Source: Acidobacteriota bacterium (GTDB lineage Bacteria > Acidobacteriota > Blastocatellia > Pyrinomonadales > Pyrinomonadaceae). From it: a DNA stretch of 25,246 nt. Shown here piece after piece: positions 8,286 through 16,775 of the stretch. The stretch spans positions 1 to 25,246 of the forward strand of contig QHXE01000073.1 of assembly GCA_003222835.1 (NCBI GenBank), in the 5' to 3' direction. Position 1 is the stretch's first letter. The number at the start of each line of letters is the position of its first letter. Under the pieces are notes generated by a model. It was not told the origin of the DNA. It was given only the letters and a program-made list of their open reading frames with translations, and did no database searches. Made by a program: the position numbers and the translations under genes.

Positions 8286-9689
8286 TCATTCGCTTGAAAC
8301 TGCGGTGGAGCGAATCGGCAGCTGGCCGTGATAAAGCCCATAGACTTCTTCTTTCACTTCGGCCGGGAAACATATGCGATGCAATTCATAACCGCGGCCT
8401 AAACCGCGCACGGCTTCGCTAACTTCGCTAATCTCGCGAATCTGCGGACGCGCATAACCATCCTCGATGTAAATGCGCGTGCGCGGCTCGACCCCTTCAA
8501 CAGTGTAATAGCCATAATAAGGCACATCGCTGGCGCGATCTTCGATGAAGTAGTACTGAGGATCGAAACCTCTGCGCTCGACGACAGAGCGAGCCGCATC
8601 GAGAAAGTCTTCTCTTTCGTCCTGAGGCATGTCGAGATCGATCGCTTTGAAAAGCCGACGGCCGATAAAGCGATGACTCAAATCGCTCAGCACCGGATCG
8701 CTCGAATGCTGCCATTGCTTCATATGAAAGATGACATCCGAGTCGTCCATTTCCAGATGCTCGGTGATGCTCAAAGACTGACGACGCAACACCTTTTCAA
8801 ACGACGTTCCGGTCGCGCACCAAACAGAGGCGCCTCTTTCAACCAACGCTAACGCTCGCAGCAAAGCCGATCGCAGAACAGCTTCCGCCGAACGCAAGGT
8901 CCGATGAAAGTAAACCTGCCGAAACATGTAGTAGCGCGCCTGCAAATATTCTTCGATCGCAAAAACACCACGCGCCGCCACATAAATGCGATCGCGCTCC
9001 TCATCGATCTGGAGCGCATTGATGATCCACTCCAGGTCGTAAAGACCATACTTCGCTCCCGTCATCAGTGAATCGCGCAACAGATAGTCCATTCGATCCA
9101 CGTCGAGCTGCGAAGAGACCAGTTGGCCCAGCGCGGCAGGCTTGAAGGTTCCTTCGATGATCGAAGCTATGCGTTGCGGCAGTTCCCTTGAGTACGAACG
9201 TAATAGACGGCCCAGTTCTGTCTCCTCGGACAGAACGGTTCTCATCGTCATCTGCTCGTGATGGACGCCGAGAATGTTTTCCATCGCGTGAGAGAATGGT
9301 CCGTGTCCCACGTCATGTAAGAGCGCCGCGCCCCGTGCGGCCACGCGATCCTCCGCGTCAATGTCATGGCGATCAGTCAACTGATCGAGAATGCGCGTCA
9401 TGAGATGTAGCGCGCCCAGGCTGTGGGTGAACCGCGAGTGCTCGGCGCCCTGATAGGTGTAAAGCCCCAGACCGAGTTGCTTGATGCGGCGCAGCCGCTG
9501 AAATTCCGATGTGTCGATCAAGCGAATAAGCAACCGGCCTTCGGCGCCGTCATCGCGCAAAGGAATGATATTGTGAACCGGATCGCGATAGATTCGTTGG
9601 GACAAACTTTGGGCTACCTTTTCGGATTGATTGCGCTTGGAGTCTAACACACGTGACGGAGTTGAAGTATGCGTCGAAAACGCTAACAT
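8286..9689 (-). CDS. HD-domain phosphohydrolase (SAMHD1/dGTPase-like)
   Basis: 467 residues. ATG at 9689 follows AGAGGGG on the minus strand. The N-terminal half is a metal-dependent HD domain. [12 protein letters not shown] (33-44) is the opening seen in YdhJ/YwfO and SAMHD1-like proteins. Next come LRRIKQLG, then [13 protein letters not shown] with His89, HD at 125-126 in [12 protein letters not shown], and the distal Asp in [13 protein letters not shown] (about 196-201). The family hydrolyses dNTPs or related nucleotides. The substrate is not established for most bacterial members, so a nucleotide phosphohydrolase role is family-based only. The C-terminal half has the helical [25 protein letters not shown] segment conserved in this group, then a less conserved part. 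Cytoplasmic. It is upstream of the coiled-coil gene on the same strand. Confidence 0.88.
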   Translation of the reverse strand: MLAFSTHTSTPSRVLDSKRNQSEKVAQSLSQRIYRDPVHNIIPLRDDGAEGRLLIRLIDTSEFQRLRRIKQLGLGLYTYQGAEHSRFTHSLGALHLMTRILDQLTDRHDIDAEDRVAARGAALLHDVGHGPFSHAMENILGVHHEQMTMRTVLSEETELGRLLRSYSRELPQRIASIIEGTFKPAALGQLVSSQLDVDRMDYLLRDSLMTGAKYGLYDLEWIINALQIDEERDRIYVAARGVFAIEEYLQARYYMFRQVYFHRTLRSAEAVLRSALLRALALVERGASVWCATGTSFEKVLRRQSLSITEHLEMDDSDVIFHMKQWQHSSDPVLSDLSHRFIGRRLFKAIDLDMPQDEREDFLDAARSVVERRGFDPQYYFIEDRASDVPYYGYYTVEGVEPRTRIYIEDGYARPQIREISEVSEAVRGLGRGYELHRICFPAEVKEEVYGLYHGQLPIRSTAVSSE

Positions 9690-10056
9690 GGCCCCTCTTT
9701 CGTAGAGCTGCGAGACCCGAGTATTTACGGATTTTCGGAGTAAGAACGAAATTTCGGATTCGCAATAATCGCCAATGGCCCCAAAGCCGTAGTTTTCATA
9801 ACAGGTGCGGGGTCTCCACTCAATGGCATCGACATTGCCTAAGAGCGAGTGGAATTGAACGTCAAGGTGGGGATGAGTATCCGATAGGCTCTTGAATGAG
9901 TGGAGTGGATACCCAGAAAAACCACCAAATCGGAATAATTAAGAAGGCCAACAGCATCGAGAAGCGCTACGGTTTTGGGGTTGTTGGCGAATTTGAATGC
10001 AAACAAATTTCGAGGCCTCTTTAACGAGGTGCTCTTTTAAGAAAGGAAAACAGACG
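9690..10056. other. 367-base divergent intergenic region
   Basis: This stretch separates the minus-strand HD gene from the plus-strand TonB receptor and must hold both promoters, but I cannot choose convincing -35/-10 pairs. GTGCGGGGTCTCC (9805-9817) recurs at 8182-8194. CCTC-TTTAAC-GAGG forms a short hairpin just upstream of the receptor ribosome-binding site (AAAGGAAA, 10042-10049). No supported gene lies here. Confidence 0.5.
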
Positions 10057-11775
10057 ATGAGAAAAATTTTCATGTTCGTGGCTGCCCTGAGCTTGGCGCT
10101 TTTCGCGACCAGCGCTATGGCCCAGTCGGCCACGACAGGTTCGATCGAAGGATTTGTCACCGACCAAAATGGCGCGGCAGTGAAAGGCGCCACGGTGACG
10201 GTTACTAGTCCGAACCTAATTAGTCCTCAGACGGGGACCACAAAAGATGATGGCCGCTACCAGATACTTAATCTGCCTCCCGGCCTGTACAAGGTTTCAA
10301 TCGATGCTGCACAGCTTGTTCTAGCTACGGCGACGGCGACCGTAACGGTTACGGGCGCTGCGGTGTTGGATACGGCCCAGAATACGACGGGTGCTAACGT
10401 CTCGACGGATCAGTTTTCAAATTTCCCGACTCAAAGAACAGTGCAAGGGCTGTTCTCTATTGCGCCGACAGTCGCACGCTCGGGTTTGAGAGACGCCTCG
10501 GGCCGCGATCGCGATCCTTCGGTTGCTGGTTCTTCAGGGCCGGAGAACAACTACATTCTCGATGGCGTGAACACCAGCGACCCGGCCTTTGGCGGATCGG
10601 GGGCGAATTTACCATTTGAGTTTGTGCAGGAAGTTGAAATTAAGACTGGTGCTTACGGCGCTGAATACGGCAAGTCAACCGGTGGTATCTTCAACGTCAT
10701 CACCAAGAGCGGTGGCAACGAAGTTCACGGTGATGCCTTCGGATATTTCAGCACGAAGGGCCTCGTGCGTAAAACCAACGAGTTCCCGTTCCAGGGCTCT
10801 GCGCCTAATGGGTTTTCTGAGATAGATGCCGGCATTGATGTGGGCGGGCCGATCAAGAAAGACAAGCTTTGGTTCTTCGGCGCATTTAACCCACAACAGC
10901 GCAAGAACTACTTCCTGACCCAGCAGTTCCACGCTCCGGTTAACAACAAAGTCACCACGCCTTACTATTCCGGCAAATTGACTTGGGCCCTTAACCAAAA
11001 GAATACCCTTACCTTCTCGACATTTGGGGACCGGACAAAGCAGACCGGCTTCTTGTTCGGTGGTTCGGGTTTCGGCGTCGATCCCAATTCGTTTCTCGGT
11101 AGGATCGAAACCGGTGGCAGTAACTATGTGGCTCGCATGAACTCAACCATTAAATCGAACATGACTGGCGAGTTCTCGTTTGGGCTTCACTTTCAGCGGG
11201 CCAACACGCTGCCATTGTCGGCTCTCCAGAGCGTGCCCTTGGTGTCAGATAACTTTGCCGTAGTTAATTCCGCTGGAGCCGTCATAACTCCGACGAATAC
11301 AACTGCGCGGAGTGCCACAACGCAGAACTTCGTCGCGTTTGTCGACGGTCGCAATGGCGGTACGTTGCAGCGCGGCTTCATCCGTCAGGGCTTCGGTTTG
11401 TTCTCGCACCAGGATCGGAATCGCTGGGAGTTATCGGCCAGGATGCAGAACATCCAGGGCAAGCACACCGTTAAGTACGGATTTGAGTTCGGGCGGAATA
11501 TCTACAAGATCAATACGATCTCAACCGGAACGCCGATAACTTATCCGGATCCTAACGGCGCTACCGGCGGTGACGGCGACAACGTAACAATCGGTCAGCG
11601 GGTCACCAACAATTTCGGCGTGTGTCTTGCGGTCTCGGCAACTGCCGCACAGTGTCCGGCAAGCGGGAGGCGTAGGACCGGCGGGCATCACTTCGGTGAC
11701 GACGAACCTTGGTCTGGCGCCGGGATCGTTTCTTACCAATCCTATCCTGATTCTTTCGAGCGTGCGCGTGCGTGA
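10057..11775 (+). CDS. TonB-dependent receptor, N-terminal part (broken by frameshift)
   Basis: 572 residues before a premature stop. ATG 10057 follows AAAGGAAA and starts a signal peptide (RKIFMFVAALSLALFATSAMAQ). Next is a carboxypeptidase-regulatory-like beta domain (about 25-100: GSIEGFVTDQNGAAVKGATVTV, then DGRYQILNLPPGLYKVSI). A plug domain follows (about 120-230), with NYILDGVNTSD and FEFVQEVEIKTGAYGAEYGKSTGGIFNV split across its end. Beta-barrel strands start near residue 235. This is the Oar-like architecture abundant in Acidobacteriota, an outer-membrane channel for large or scarce substrates powered by TonB-ExbBD. The last ~37 residues (from 11665) are out of frame with the family; the rest of the barrel continues in the next frame from 11666. 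Confidence 0.9.
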   Translation: MRKIFMFVAALSLALFATSAMAQSATTGSIEGFVTDQNGAAVKGATVTVTSPNLISPQTGTTKDDGRYQILNLPPGLYKVSIDAAQLVLATATATVTVTGAAVLDTAQNTTGANVSTDQFSNFPTQRTVQGLFSIAPTVARSGLRDASGRDRDPSVAGSSGPENNYILDGVNTSDPAFGGSGANLPFEFVQEVEIKTGAYGAEYGKSTGGIFNVITKSGGNEVHGDAFGYFSTKGLVRKTNEFPFQGSAPNGFSEIDAGIDVGGPIKKDKLWFFGAFNPQQRKNYFLTQQFHAPVNNKVTTPYYSGKLTWALNQKNTLTFSTFGDRTKQTGFLFGGSGFGVDPNSFLGRIETGGSNYVARMNSTIKSNMTGEFSFGLHFQRANTLPLSALQSVPLVSDNFAVVNSAGAVITPTNTTARSATTQNFVAFVDGRNGGTLQRGFIRQGFGLFSHQDRNRWELSARMQNIQGKHTVKYGFEFGRNIYKINTISTGTPITYPDPNGATGGDGDNVTIGQRVTNNFGVCLAVSATAAQCPASGRRRTGGHHFGDDEPWSGAGIVSYQSYPDSFERARA

Positions 11776-13141
11776 TTTCCGGTTGCAAGCACCAGACGGC
11801 ACGCACACGAACATGGAAGCGTTCTATATTCAGGACGACTACAAGTTCGCCAAGAACTGGCAGTTCAACCTCGGTGCGCGCTGGGACTACGAACAGGCGA
11901 TTGGCAGAGGCGGCTTCAGCTACCTGAAGCTCAACAACTGGTGGGACAATCTGGCGCCGCGGCTCGGTCTGGTCTGGGATTTCACGGGCAAGGGCAAAGG
12001 CAAGGTTTTTGTTAACTATGCCAAATACATCGAGACTCCAGTTCCACTCGATGTGAACGTCCGCGCGGGCAGTGACACAACCCAGACGGACTTGAACTTC
12101 AACGTTTCCACCTTGAATGGCCCTGGTTCAGCTTACGTGGTTGCAGACATTGGCAACCTGGGTGGTACTCATACTCCGATCGATCCCGGCTTGAAGCCGC
12201 AAAGCATCGGCGAAGCGACCGGGGGCTTTGAATATGAGATTAGAAAAAACCTGGTCCTGGGCGTCCGCGGTGTCTACCGCAATCAAATCAACGTCATTGA
12301 GGACGGTTCTTTCGACGATGGCAACAACTACTTTTTGTTTAACCCAGGCCGCCGAGGCGACGCAACCCACGGCCTGACAACTGAGGACAGCGCTTGCGAG
12401 GGTACGAATGGCTCTCCGACAGCGCGCTGTTTCGGTCCCGCACGTCGTTATTATCGGGCTCTCGAAATCACGGCCACGAAACGGTTCACCGAGAACTGGC
12501 AACTGATTGCTTCGTATGTGCGCTCAAGCCTGACCGGAAATTATGAGGGCCTGTTCCGCAACGACAATGGACAGTCAGATCCGAACATCACTTCTTTGTT
12601 CGACCTGGTGAGTCTGTTGGATAATACCTACGGGCATCTGCCCAACGATCGTCCGCATCAGTTCAAGGTTGACGGCAGCTACCGGACGCCTTTCAAGCTT
12701 CTGATCGGCGCTTCGTTCCGCGCGCAGTCGGGTATTCCCTACAACCAATTGATTCCGCATCCGGTTTACGGAAACAACGAAGGGTTTGGGGTGCCACGTG
12801 GTACGGCGATCGTTCCGACCGTCACGGCCAGCCAACCGGGCTTCCCGAACGTGGTAAATAGCATCGGTTCAAACCGCACTCCGTTTACCTGGAATCTGGA
12901 TGCGAGCGCTTACTACCCGATCAAAGTCGGTGAGAAACGCGAACTGCGCTTGTCGGCCGATTGGTTCAATGTCTTCAATCAACAGCGGGCGATTCGCCTC
13001 GATGAGACGTTTTCGATTAACAGTGGTATTCCCGGTGTGGCAAACATACCGGCGAACAGATTCCCCAACCCGTTCTACGGCGCTGGAACAATCTTCCAGT
13101 TCCCATCGTCACTGCGGTTGGGCGTTAAGTTCACGTTCTAA
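11666..13141 (+). CDS. TonB-dependent receptor, C-terminal barrel (frameshifted continuation)
   Basis: This continues the receptor in the +1 frame. Around GGG at 11665-11667 the text moves from AQCPASG in the first frame to GGVGPAGITSVTTNLG in the second with no loss of sense. It then runs intact through MEAFYIQDDYKFAKNWQFNLG, LGLVWDFTGKGKGKVFVNYAKY and YYPIKVGEKRELRLSADWFNVFNQ to the terminal strand SLRLGVKFTF, ending in Phe as outer-membrane barrel proteins do. The joined product would be about 1,027 residues, normal for Oar-like receptors. There is no good start codon or ribosome-binding site of its own. Either one extra base is present (true mutation, phase variation, or sequencing/assembly error) or ribosomes shift. 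It ends at TAA 13139-13141, 49 bases before a strong terminator. Confidence 0.88.
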   Translation, partial: GGVGPAGITSVTTNLGLAPGSFLTNPILILSSVRVRDFRLQAPDGTHTNMEAFYIQDDYKFAKNWQFNLGARWDYEQAIGRGGFSYLKLNNWWDNLAPRLGLVWDFTGKGKGKVFVNYAKYIETPVPLDVNVRAGSDTTQTDLNFNVSTLNGPGSAYVVADIGNLGGTHTPIDPGLKPQSIGEATGGFEYEIRKNLVLGVRGVYRNQINVIEDGSFDDGNNYFLFNPGRRGDATHGLTTEDSACEGTNGSPTARCFGPARRYYRALEITATKRFTENWQLIASYVRSSLTGNYEGLFRNDNGQSDPNITSLFDLVSLLDNTYGHLPNDRPHQFKVDGSYRTPFKLLIGASFRAQSGIPYNQLIPHPVYGNNEGFGVPRGTAIVPTVTASQPGFPNVVNSIGSNRTPFTWNLDASAYYPIKVGEKRELRLSADWFNVFNQQRAIRLDETFSINSGIPGVANIPANRFPNPFYGAGTIFQFPSSLRLGVKFTF

Positions 13142-13190
13142 ACTTACGACTCTCACGAGCCTTATTCGAGTCTCGTGAAGTTCTTTGTCA

Positions 13191-13230
13191 GGAGAAGCGC
13201 TGATTCCCGGCGCTTCTCCTTTTTTCTTTT
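13191..13230 (+). terminator. rho-independent terminator after the TonB receptor
   Basis: GGAGAAGCGC (13191-13200) pairs perfectly with GCGCTTCTCC (13210-13219) over a 9-base loop and is followed by TTTTTTCTTTT. A second, weaker hairpin TCACGAG/CTCGTGA lies just upstream (13153-13159 with 13172-13178). Confidence 0.93.
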
Positions 13231-13310
13231 GGGTTGTGGAGACCCCGCCTGTATCATCGATTCAAAACCGCACCTTCTGGGCGGTGAAGTACAAAAAAGG
13301 AATTCTTCCC

Positions 13311-14378
13311 ATGCTGCATGTTTTGAGCGAACAGCACAAGGGTATTAGGCACTTTTTGCCAACCGTTGCTTACCTCGCGGCGGCGGTTATGTTTTTCGTT
13401 CCGTCGGTTCAAGCGCAGGGCGGCGGCGTCGATCCCACCGGGACCGGCGGACAGCACTCTATCCGCGGCCGCATTTACTTTCCGTCCGGCCGGCGCTCTG
13501 ATCTCCGCGTGATGGTAAGGCTGCAGAGTTATAATTCCGGCGAGCTTTCCGTGTTGTCTGATGCCAACGGATCTTTCGGCTTCACCGGACTCATACCTGG
13601 CAGCTACACAGTCATTGTTGACGGCGGAGACGATTATGAGACTGTAAGAGAGACTGTCTATATAGAGACTGAAGGAAATACATCTCGAACCGGCATCAGG
13701 ATGCCTTTAGTTCCGAGAACTTATACTGTGCAAATTTCGCTACAGCCGAAGTACGCTGCTGCGACCAGGCCTGGCGTGCTCAGCGCCAGCCTCGCAACCG
13801 TTCCTGAGCAGGCCCGCAAGTTATACGAAAGCGCACTTGAAAACGAGAAGAAGGGCGACAACAAGAAAGCCATAGAAGAGTTGAAAGCAGCGCTTTCGAT
13901 CTATCCGGATTTCCCGTTGGCATTGAATGAGCTAGGGGTTGAGTACTTAAGAAGCGGGCAGGCGGATAAGGCGGCAGACGTCTTTCGCAGAGCCGTCAGA
14001 ATGAGCCCGCAGGGATTTCAGCCAACGCTCAATTATGGCGTTGCCTTGTTGAATATGCGCCGGTTTGCCGAGGCCGAAGAACAATTTCGCGGCGCTTTAC
14101 GCTTAAACAACTCGGCCCTCACAGGTCACATGTATTTGGGTATTGTCCTGGCAATTCAGCGCAAGCTCGAAGAAGCTGAAAAGGAGTTGAAGATCGCGAC
14201 GGATTCACAGTCGCCGGAGGTGGCCCTGGCACATCGCTATCTTGGCGGCGTCTTCTTAGAGAAGCACCAGTACCAACTCGCCGCCGCCGAACTGGAAACT
14301 TATTTAAGGCTAGTGCCAAAAGCCGCAGATGCTGACTGGCTTCGCCAGAAAATAAAAGAGTTGCACAACAAAGGCTAA
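13311..14378 (+). CDS. exported CarboxypepD-regulatory-like and TPR protein (copy 1)
   Basis: 355 residues from ATG 13311, ten bases after AAAAGG. The frame also extends upstream to 13185, but that part overlaps the preceding terminator, so I reject the longer start. The N-terminus has a hydrophobic segment (FLPTVAYLAAAVMFFVPSVQAQ) that looks like a signal peptide or anchor. Residues ~48-145 form a carboxypeptidase-regulatory-like domain (HSIRGRIYFPSGRRSD, DANGSFGFTGLIPGSYTVIVDGG). Residues ~165-350 hold about five TPR units (ALENEKKGDNKKAIEELKAAL, then ALNELGVEYLRSGQADKAADVF and so on). TPRs mediate protein contacts, probably in the periplasm. Its paralogue follows after 48 bases, and the pair is downstream of the TonB receptor but beyond its terminator. 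Partner and function unknown. Confidence 0.87.
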   Translation: MLHVLSEQHKGIRHFLPTVAYLAAAVMFFVPSVQAQGGGVDPTGTGGQHSIRGRIYFPSGRRSDLRVMVRLQSYNSGELSVLSDANGSFGFTGLIPGSYTVIVDGGDDYETVRETVYIETEGNTSRTGIRMPLVPRTYTVQISLQPKYAAATRPGVLSASLATVPEQARKLYESALENEKKGDNKKAIEELKAALSIYPDFPLALNELGVEYLRSGQADKAADVFRRAVRMSPQGFQPTLNYGVALLNMRRFAEAEEQFRGALRLNNSALTGHMYLGIVLAIQRKLEEAEKELKIATDSQSPEVALAHRYLGGVFLEKHQYQLAAAELETYLRLVPKAADADWLRQKIKELHNKG

Positions 14379-14426
14379 TTGAAATACAAAGAAATCAATT
14401 CTTTGCCGAAAGGAACTTCAAAGACA

Positions 14427-15473
14427 ATGTTTTATTTCGCTACGAATGCGATCAGACGCTATTCAATTCCGGTTCTTGTATTTGGCTTAATACCCCTGGT
14501 CGCTGCGACGGTCTTCGGACAAGGCGGCGTCGGCAGTACGCGTGGACTGCCTGACAGCTCAGCGGGGATTCACACGATCCAAGGACACATCTACCTTCCA
14601 AATGGCCGTCGTGCCGGACCCGGCATTTCAGTCAGGCTGGAGGGCAATGTTATGGGATCTCGGAACGCTCCAACGGATCTCGACGGTTCGTTCATCTTCC
14701 GGTCATTACCGGCTGCGGATTACTCAATCAGTATCGACGGCGGAGCGGATTACGAATCGGTGAGGGAATCAGTAACCATTTACGGAAATACCGGCGGCGT
14801 TCAGGGAATCGGCTCTTCCGGTCAGACCCTAATGCTGGACGTACATCTTCGGCCAAAAGGATCCGCTGCCAATAGCGAAGCGGCGTTCGCCGGGATTCCA
14901 AAGCCGGCCGTTGATAGTTACAAGAGGGCAATGGATCTTGTAAGCGCCGGCGACACAAAAAAAGCGATAGAACAATTTAACGGCGCGCTGGCAACTTATC
15001 CTAACTTTCCTCAAGCGCTCAGCGATTTGGGTTTGCAATATATGAAGTTGGGAAAGATGGACAAGGCCGCCGAAACTTTCGAAGGGCTGCTGAAATTGAA
15101 ACCTTCCGACGCAAGTGCACACTTGAATCTCGGCATTGCGCTCTACAATCAGGGCAACTTGGAAGCTGCCGAAACCAATTTACGCGAAGCACTCAAAGTG
15201 AACAGTCCGGCGCCGTCGGCTCATTACTATCTTGGCATGACCTTAATTAAGACCAAGAGATACGAAGGGGCGCAAAAGGAATTGGAACTGGCGATTGCAA
15301 ACGGGGGCGAGAACCTGGCCCTCGCGCATAAGTTTCTGGGTGGTCTTTACATGAGCGCGCGCAGGAATAAGGAGGCGGCGGATGAGTTGGAAAAATACCT
15401 GAAGCTTGACCCCAAGGCTGCTGACGCCGACCGAATCAAAGGCACGATAAAGGATCTTAGAAGCAGGCAATAA
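14427..15473 (+). CDS. exported CarboxypepD-regulatory-like and TPR protein (copy 2)
   Basis: 348 residues from ATG 14427, preceded by AAAGGAA (about 14409-14415). An upstream in-frame TTG at 14379 has no ribosome-binding site clear of the previous gene. The layout matches copy 1 closely: signal peptide ending near VAATVFGQ, a Gly-rich stretch, the regulatory-like domain (HTIQGHIYLPNGRRAG, DLDGSFIFRSLPAADYSISIDGG, DYESVRESV) and TPRs from about residue 165 (AMDLVSAGDTKKAIEQF, ALSDLGLQYMKLGKMDKAAETF and so on). It ends AADELEKYLKLDPKAADADR, matching copy 1 AAAELETYLRLVPKAADADW. The two arose by tandem duplication followed by substantial divergence. Probably one operon. Confidence 0.87.
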   Translation: MFYFATNAIRRYSIPVLVFGLIPLVAATVFGQGGVGSTRGLPDSSAGIHTIQGHIYLPNGRRAGPGISVRLEGNVMGSRNAPTDLDGSFIFRSLPAADYSISIDGGADYESVRESVTIYGNTGGVQGIGSSGQTLMLDVHLRPKGSAANSEAAFAGIPKPAVDSYKRAMDLVSAGDTKKAIEQFNGALATYPNFPQALSDLGLQYMKLGKMDKAAETFEGLLKLKPSDASAHLNLGIALYNQGNLEAAETNLREALKVNSPAPSAHYYLGMTLIKTKRYEGAQKELELAIANGGENLALAHKFLGGLYMSARRNKEAADELEKYLKLDPKAADADRIKGTIKDLRSRQ

Positions 15474-15663
15474 TACCCGCCGAGCATTCTTAAAGTTCGA
15501 TCAATATAGAAGCGCCCTCCCGTTCTTGAATCGGATACTTAAAACATGCGCCAACGCCAAGGATTCAGAACAGCTAAAAGGAAAAATTCGGCATTGCGAG
15601 AGCAAGTAACCAGCAAGAAGGACGAAAGGGGTTTTTCAGCGTGTTAGCATCCCAGATCAATCG

Positions 15664-16314
15664 TCAAAAGTTCAACAGATGACCGAGTTTTTCTTTCTTC
15701 GTTTGCAAGTATTTCTCAGCAGATTCGGTCGGTGGAATTTCGATCGACACGCGCTCGACGATCTGCAATCCTGCTTCCTCTAAAGCCCGCAGTTTTCCCG
15801 GATTGTTCGAGATTACTTTGACCTTGCACAGGCCGAGATCGAAAAGGACTTCGGCGCACTGCGTGTACTCGCGCGAATCTACCGCCAATCCGAGCCGCTC
15901 GTTGGCTTCGACAGTGTCCGCACCCTCGTCTTGCAAGGCGTAGGCGCGAATCTTATTGAGAATCCCAATGCCGCGCCCTTCCTGTTGTTGGTAGACAATC
16001 GCGCCACGTCCTTCTGCTTCGATCATCTCCATTGTGCGATGAAGCTGCGCCCCGCAATCGCATTTCGCGGATCCAAATACGTCCCCGGTCAGGCATTGCG
16101 AATGGATGCGCACCAGAGTCGGAGTATCGCGTCGGAGCTCGCCTTTGAAGAGCGCAACGAACTCTTCGTCGCTGTGAAGAGAGCGATAACCCGCAATCTT
16201 GAAGTCGCCCCATTCGGTCGGTAGATTCGCTACCGCCACCCGCTCAACCGAAAGCTGACGCAAGAATTCGGAGCAGCAGCTCTCCTCGGATTGTTCCGCT
16301 AAAATACTCGCCAT
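15664..16314 (-). CDS. ribA: GTP cyclohydrolase II
   Basis: First enzyme of riboflavin synthesis: GTP to 2,5-diamino-6-ribosylamino-4(3H)-pyrimidinone 5'-phosphate, formate and pyrophosphate; cytoplasmic. 216 residues, with the ATG at 16314 six bases after AGAGGGG. Zinc ligands Cys74, Cys85 and Cys87 lie in [17 protein letters not shown]. The substrate loop [38 protein letters not shown] and the C-terminal [17 protein letters not shown] complete the family signature. It is a stand-alone RibA, not fused to the RibB domain as in many bacteria, and has about 20 extra N-terminal residues (with two adjacent Cys at 13-14) compared with E. coli. It is convergent with the TPR genes. No FMN riboswitch was recognised upstream. 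Confidence 0.96.
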   Translation of the reverse strand: MASILAEQSEESCCSEFLRQLSVERVAVANLPTEWGDFKIAGYRSLHSDEEFVALFKGELRRDTPTLVRIHSQCLTGDVFGSAKCDCGAQLHRTMEMIEAEGRGAIVYQQQEGRGIGILNKIRAYALQDEGADTVEANERLGLAVDSREYTQCAEVLFDLGLCKVKVISNNPGKLRALEEAGLQIVERVSIEIPPTESAEKYLQTKKEKLGHLLNF

Positions 16315-16507
16315 CTAAAGCCCCTCTTGCGGGTGAATCCGGCTTTTAGCAAACCGAACGTCCGCATCGATTCCTCAAAACTTTCCGGTGGTTATTGCGC
16401 AAGGGAATTATAAGAGGATGCTTACTCATGCCACAAGGCGAGGTTGTGCGTAGCTGGATACGCTGTCGCAGTCAGTGCGCCAGGAATTTATGTTTGCTTT
16501 CGCTGGC

Positions 16508-16532
16508 CTCCCTCTCCCTTTGGAGGGGGGAG
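16508..16532 (+). repeat. imperfect palindrome, CTCCCTCTCC...GGAGGGGGGAG
   Basis: CTCCCTCTCC pairs imperfectly with GGAGGGGGGAG around CTTT. It is similar in composition to the element at 16611-16643 and may be a degenerate or partner copy. Confidence 0.55.
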
Positions 16533-16610
16533 CCTAGCGCACCACCCTTTTATTTCCTTCCTTCCGCTCCCGAGAATGAAGAGATTAGTTTCTTAATCCC
16601 TGTCAGCTAC

Positions 16611-16643
16611 GCCCTCACCCCAACCCTCTCCCAACGGGAGAGG
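16611..16643 (+). repeat. dispersed palindrome of the CCCTCACCCCAACCCTCTCCC type
   Basis: GCCCTCACCCCAACC leads into CCTCTCCC-AAC-GGGAGAGG (16625-16632 with 16636-16643), a perfect 8-bp stem. From memory, this same phrase is a widespread intergenic repeat in several phyla, notably in Xanthomonas-type genomes. Confidence 0.75.
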
Positions 16644-16775
16644 AAGTTTACTAAATACTTTGCCGTTGTCTTGCCTGAAGCTATTGCCGTGGATTCAAGC
16701 GCGCGATAAGATACGCGCCGGGGATGGAGCGTCAGAAGCCCCGCGTAAGCAAGGGTGCTCTCAGCAAAAAGTTAA

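Larger units (their letters stand above)
16315..16775. other. 461-base intergenic region with degenerate palindromes
   Basis: Lies between ribA (minus) and the FHA-GGDEF gene (plus), so it holds both promoters; none is clear to me. It contains two pyrimidine-rich palindromes, 16508-16532 and 16611-16643, annotated separately. An open frame across 16395-16709 runs through both repeats and has no protein-like composition or ribosome-binding site. Confidence 0.5.

Noticed and set aside
11776..13141. Second half of the TonB receptor as an independent gene
   Set aside because: It lacks its own start signal, signal peptide and plug, and continues the barrel of the first half directly.
13185..13310. 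Longer start for the first CarboxypepD-TPR gene
   Set aside because: It would begin inside the terminator hairpin. ATG 13311 has a ribosome-binding site and gives a normal signal peptide.
15474..15663. Gene or terminator between the second TPR gene and ribA
   Set aside because: 190 bases of convergent gap; I found no convincing hairpin with T-run and no open frame with a ribosome-binding site.
16395..16709. Open frame in the ribA-GGDEF gap
   Set aside because: It runs through two palindromic repeats, has no ribosome-binding site and no protein-like motif.
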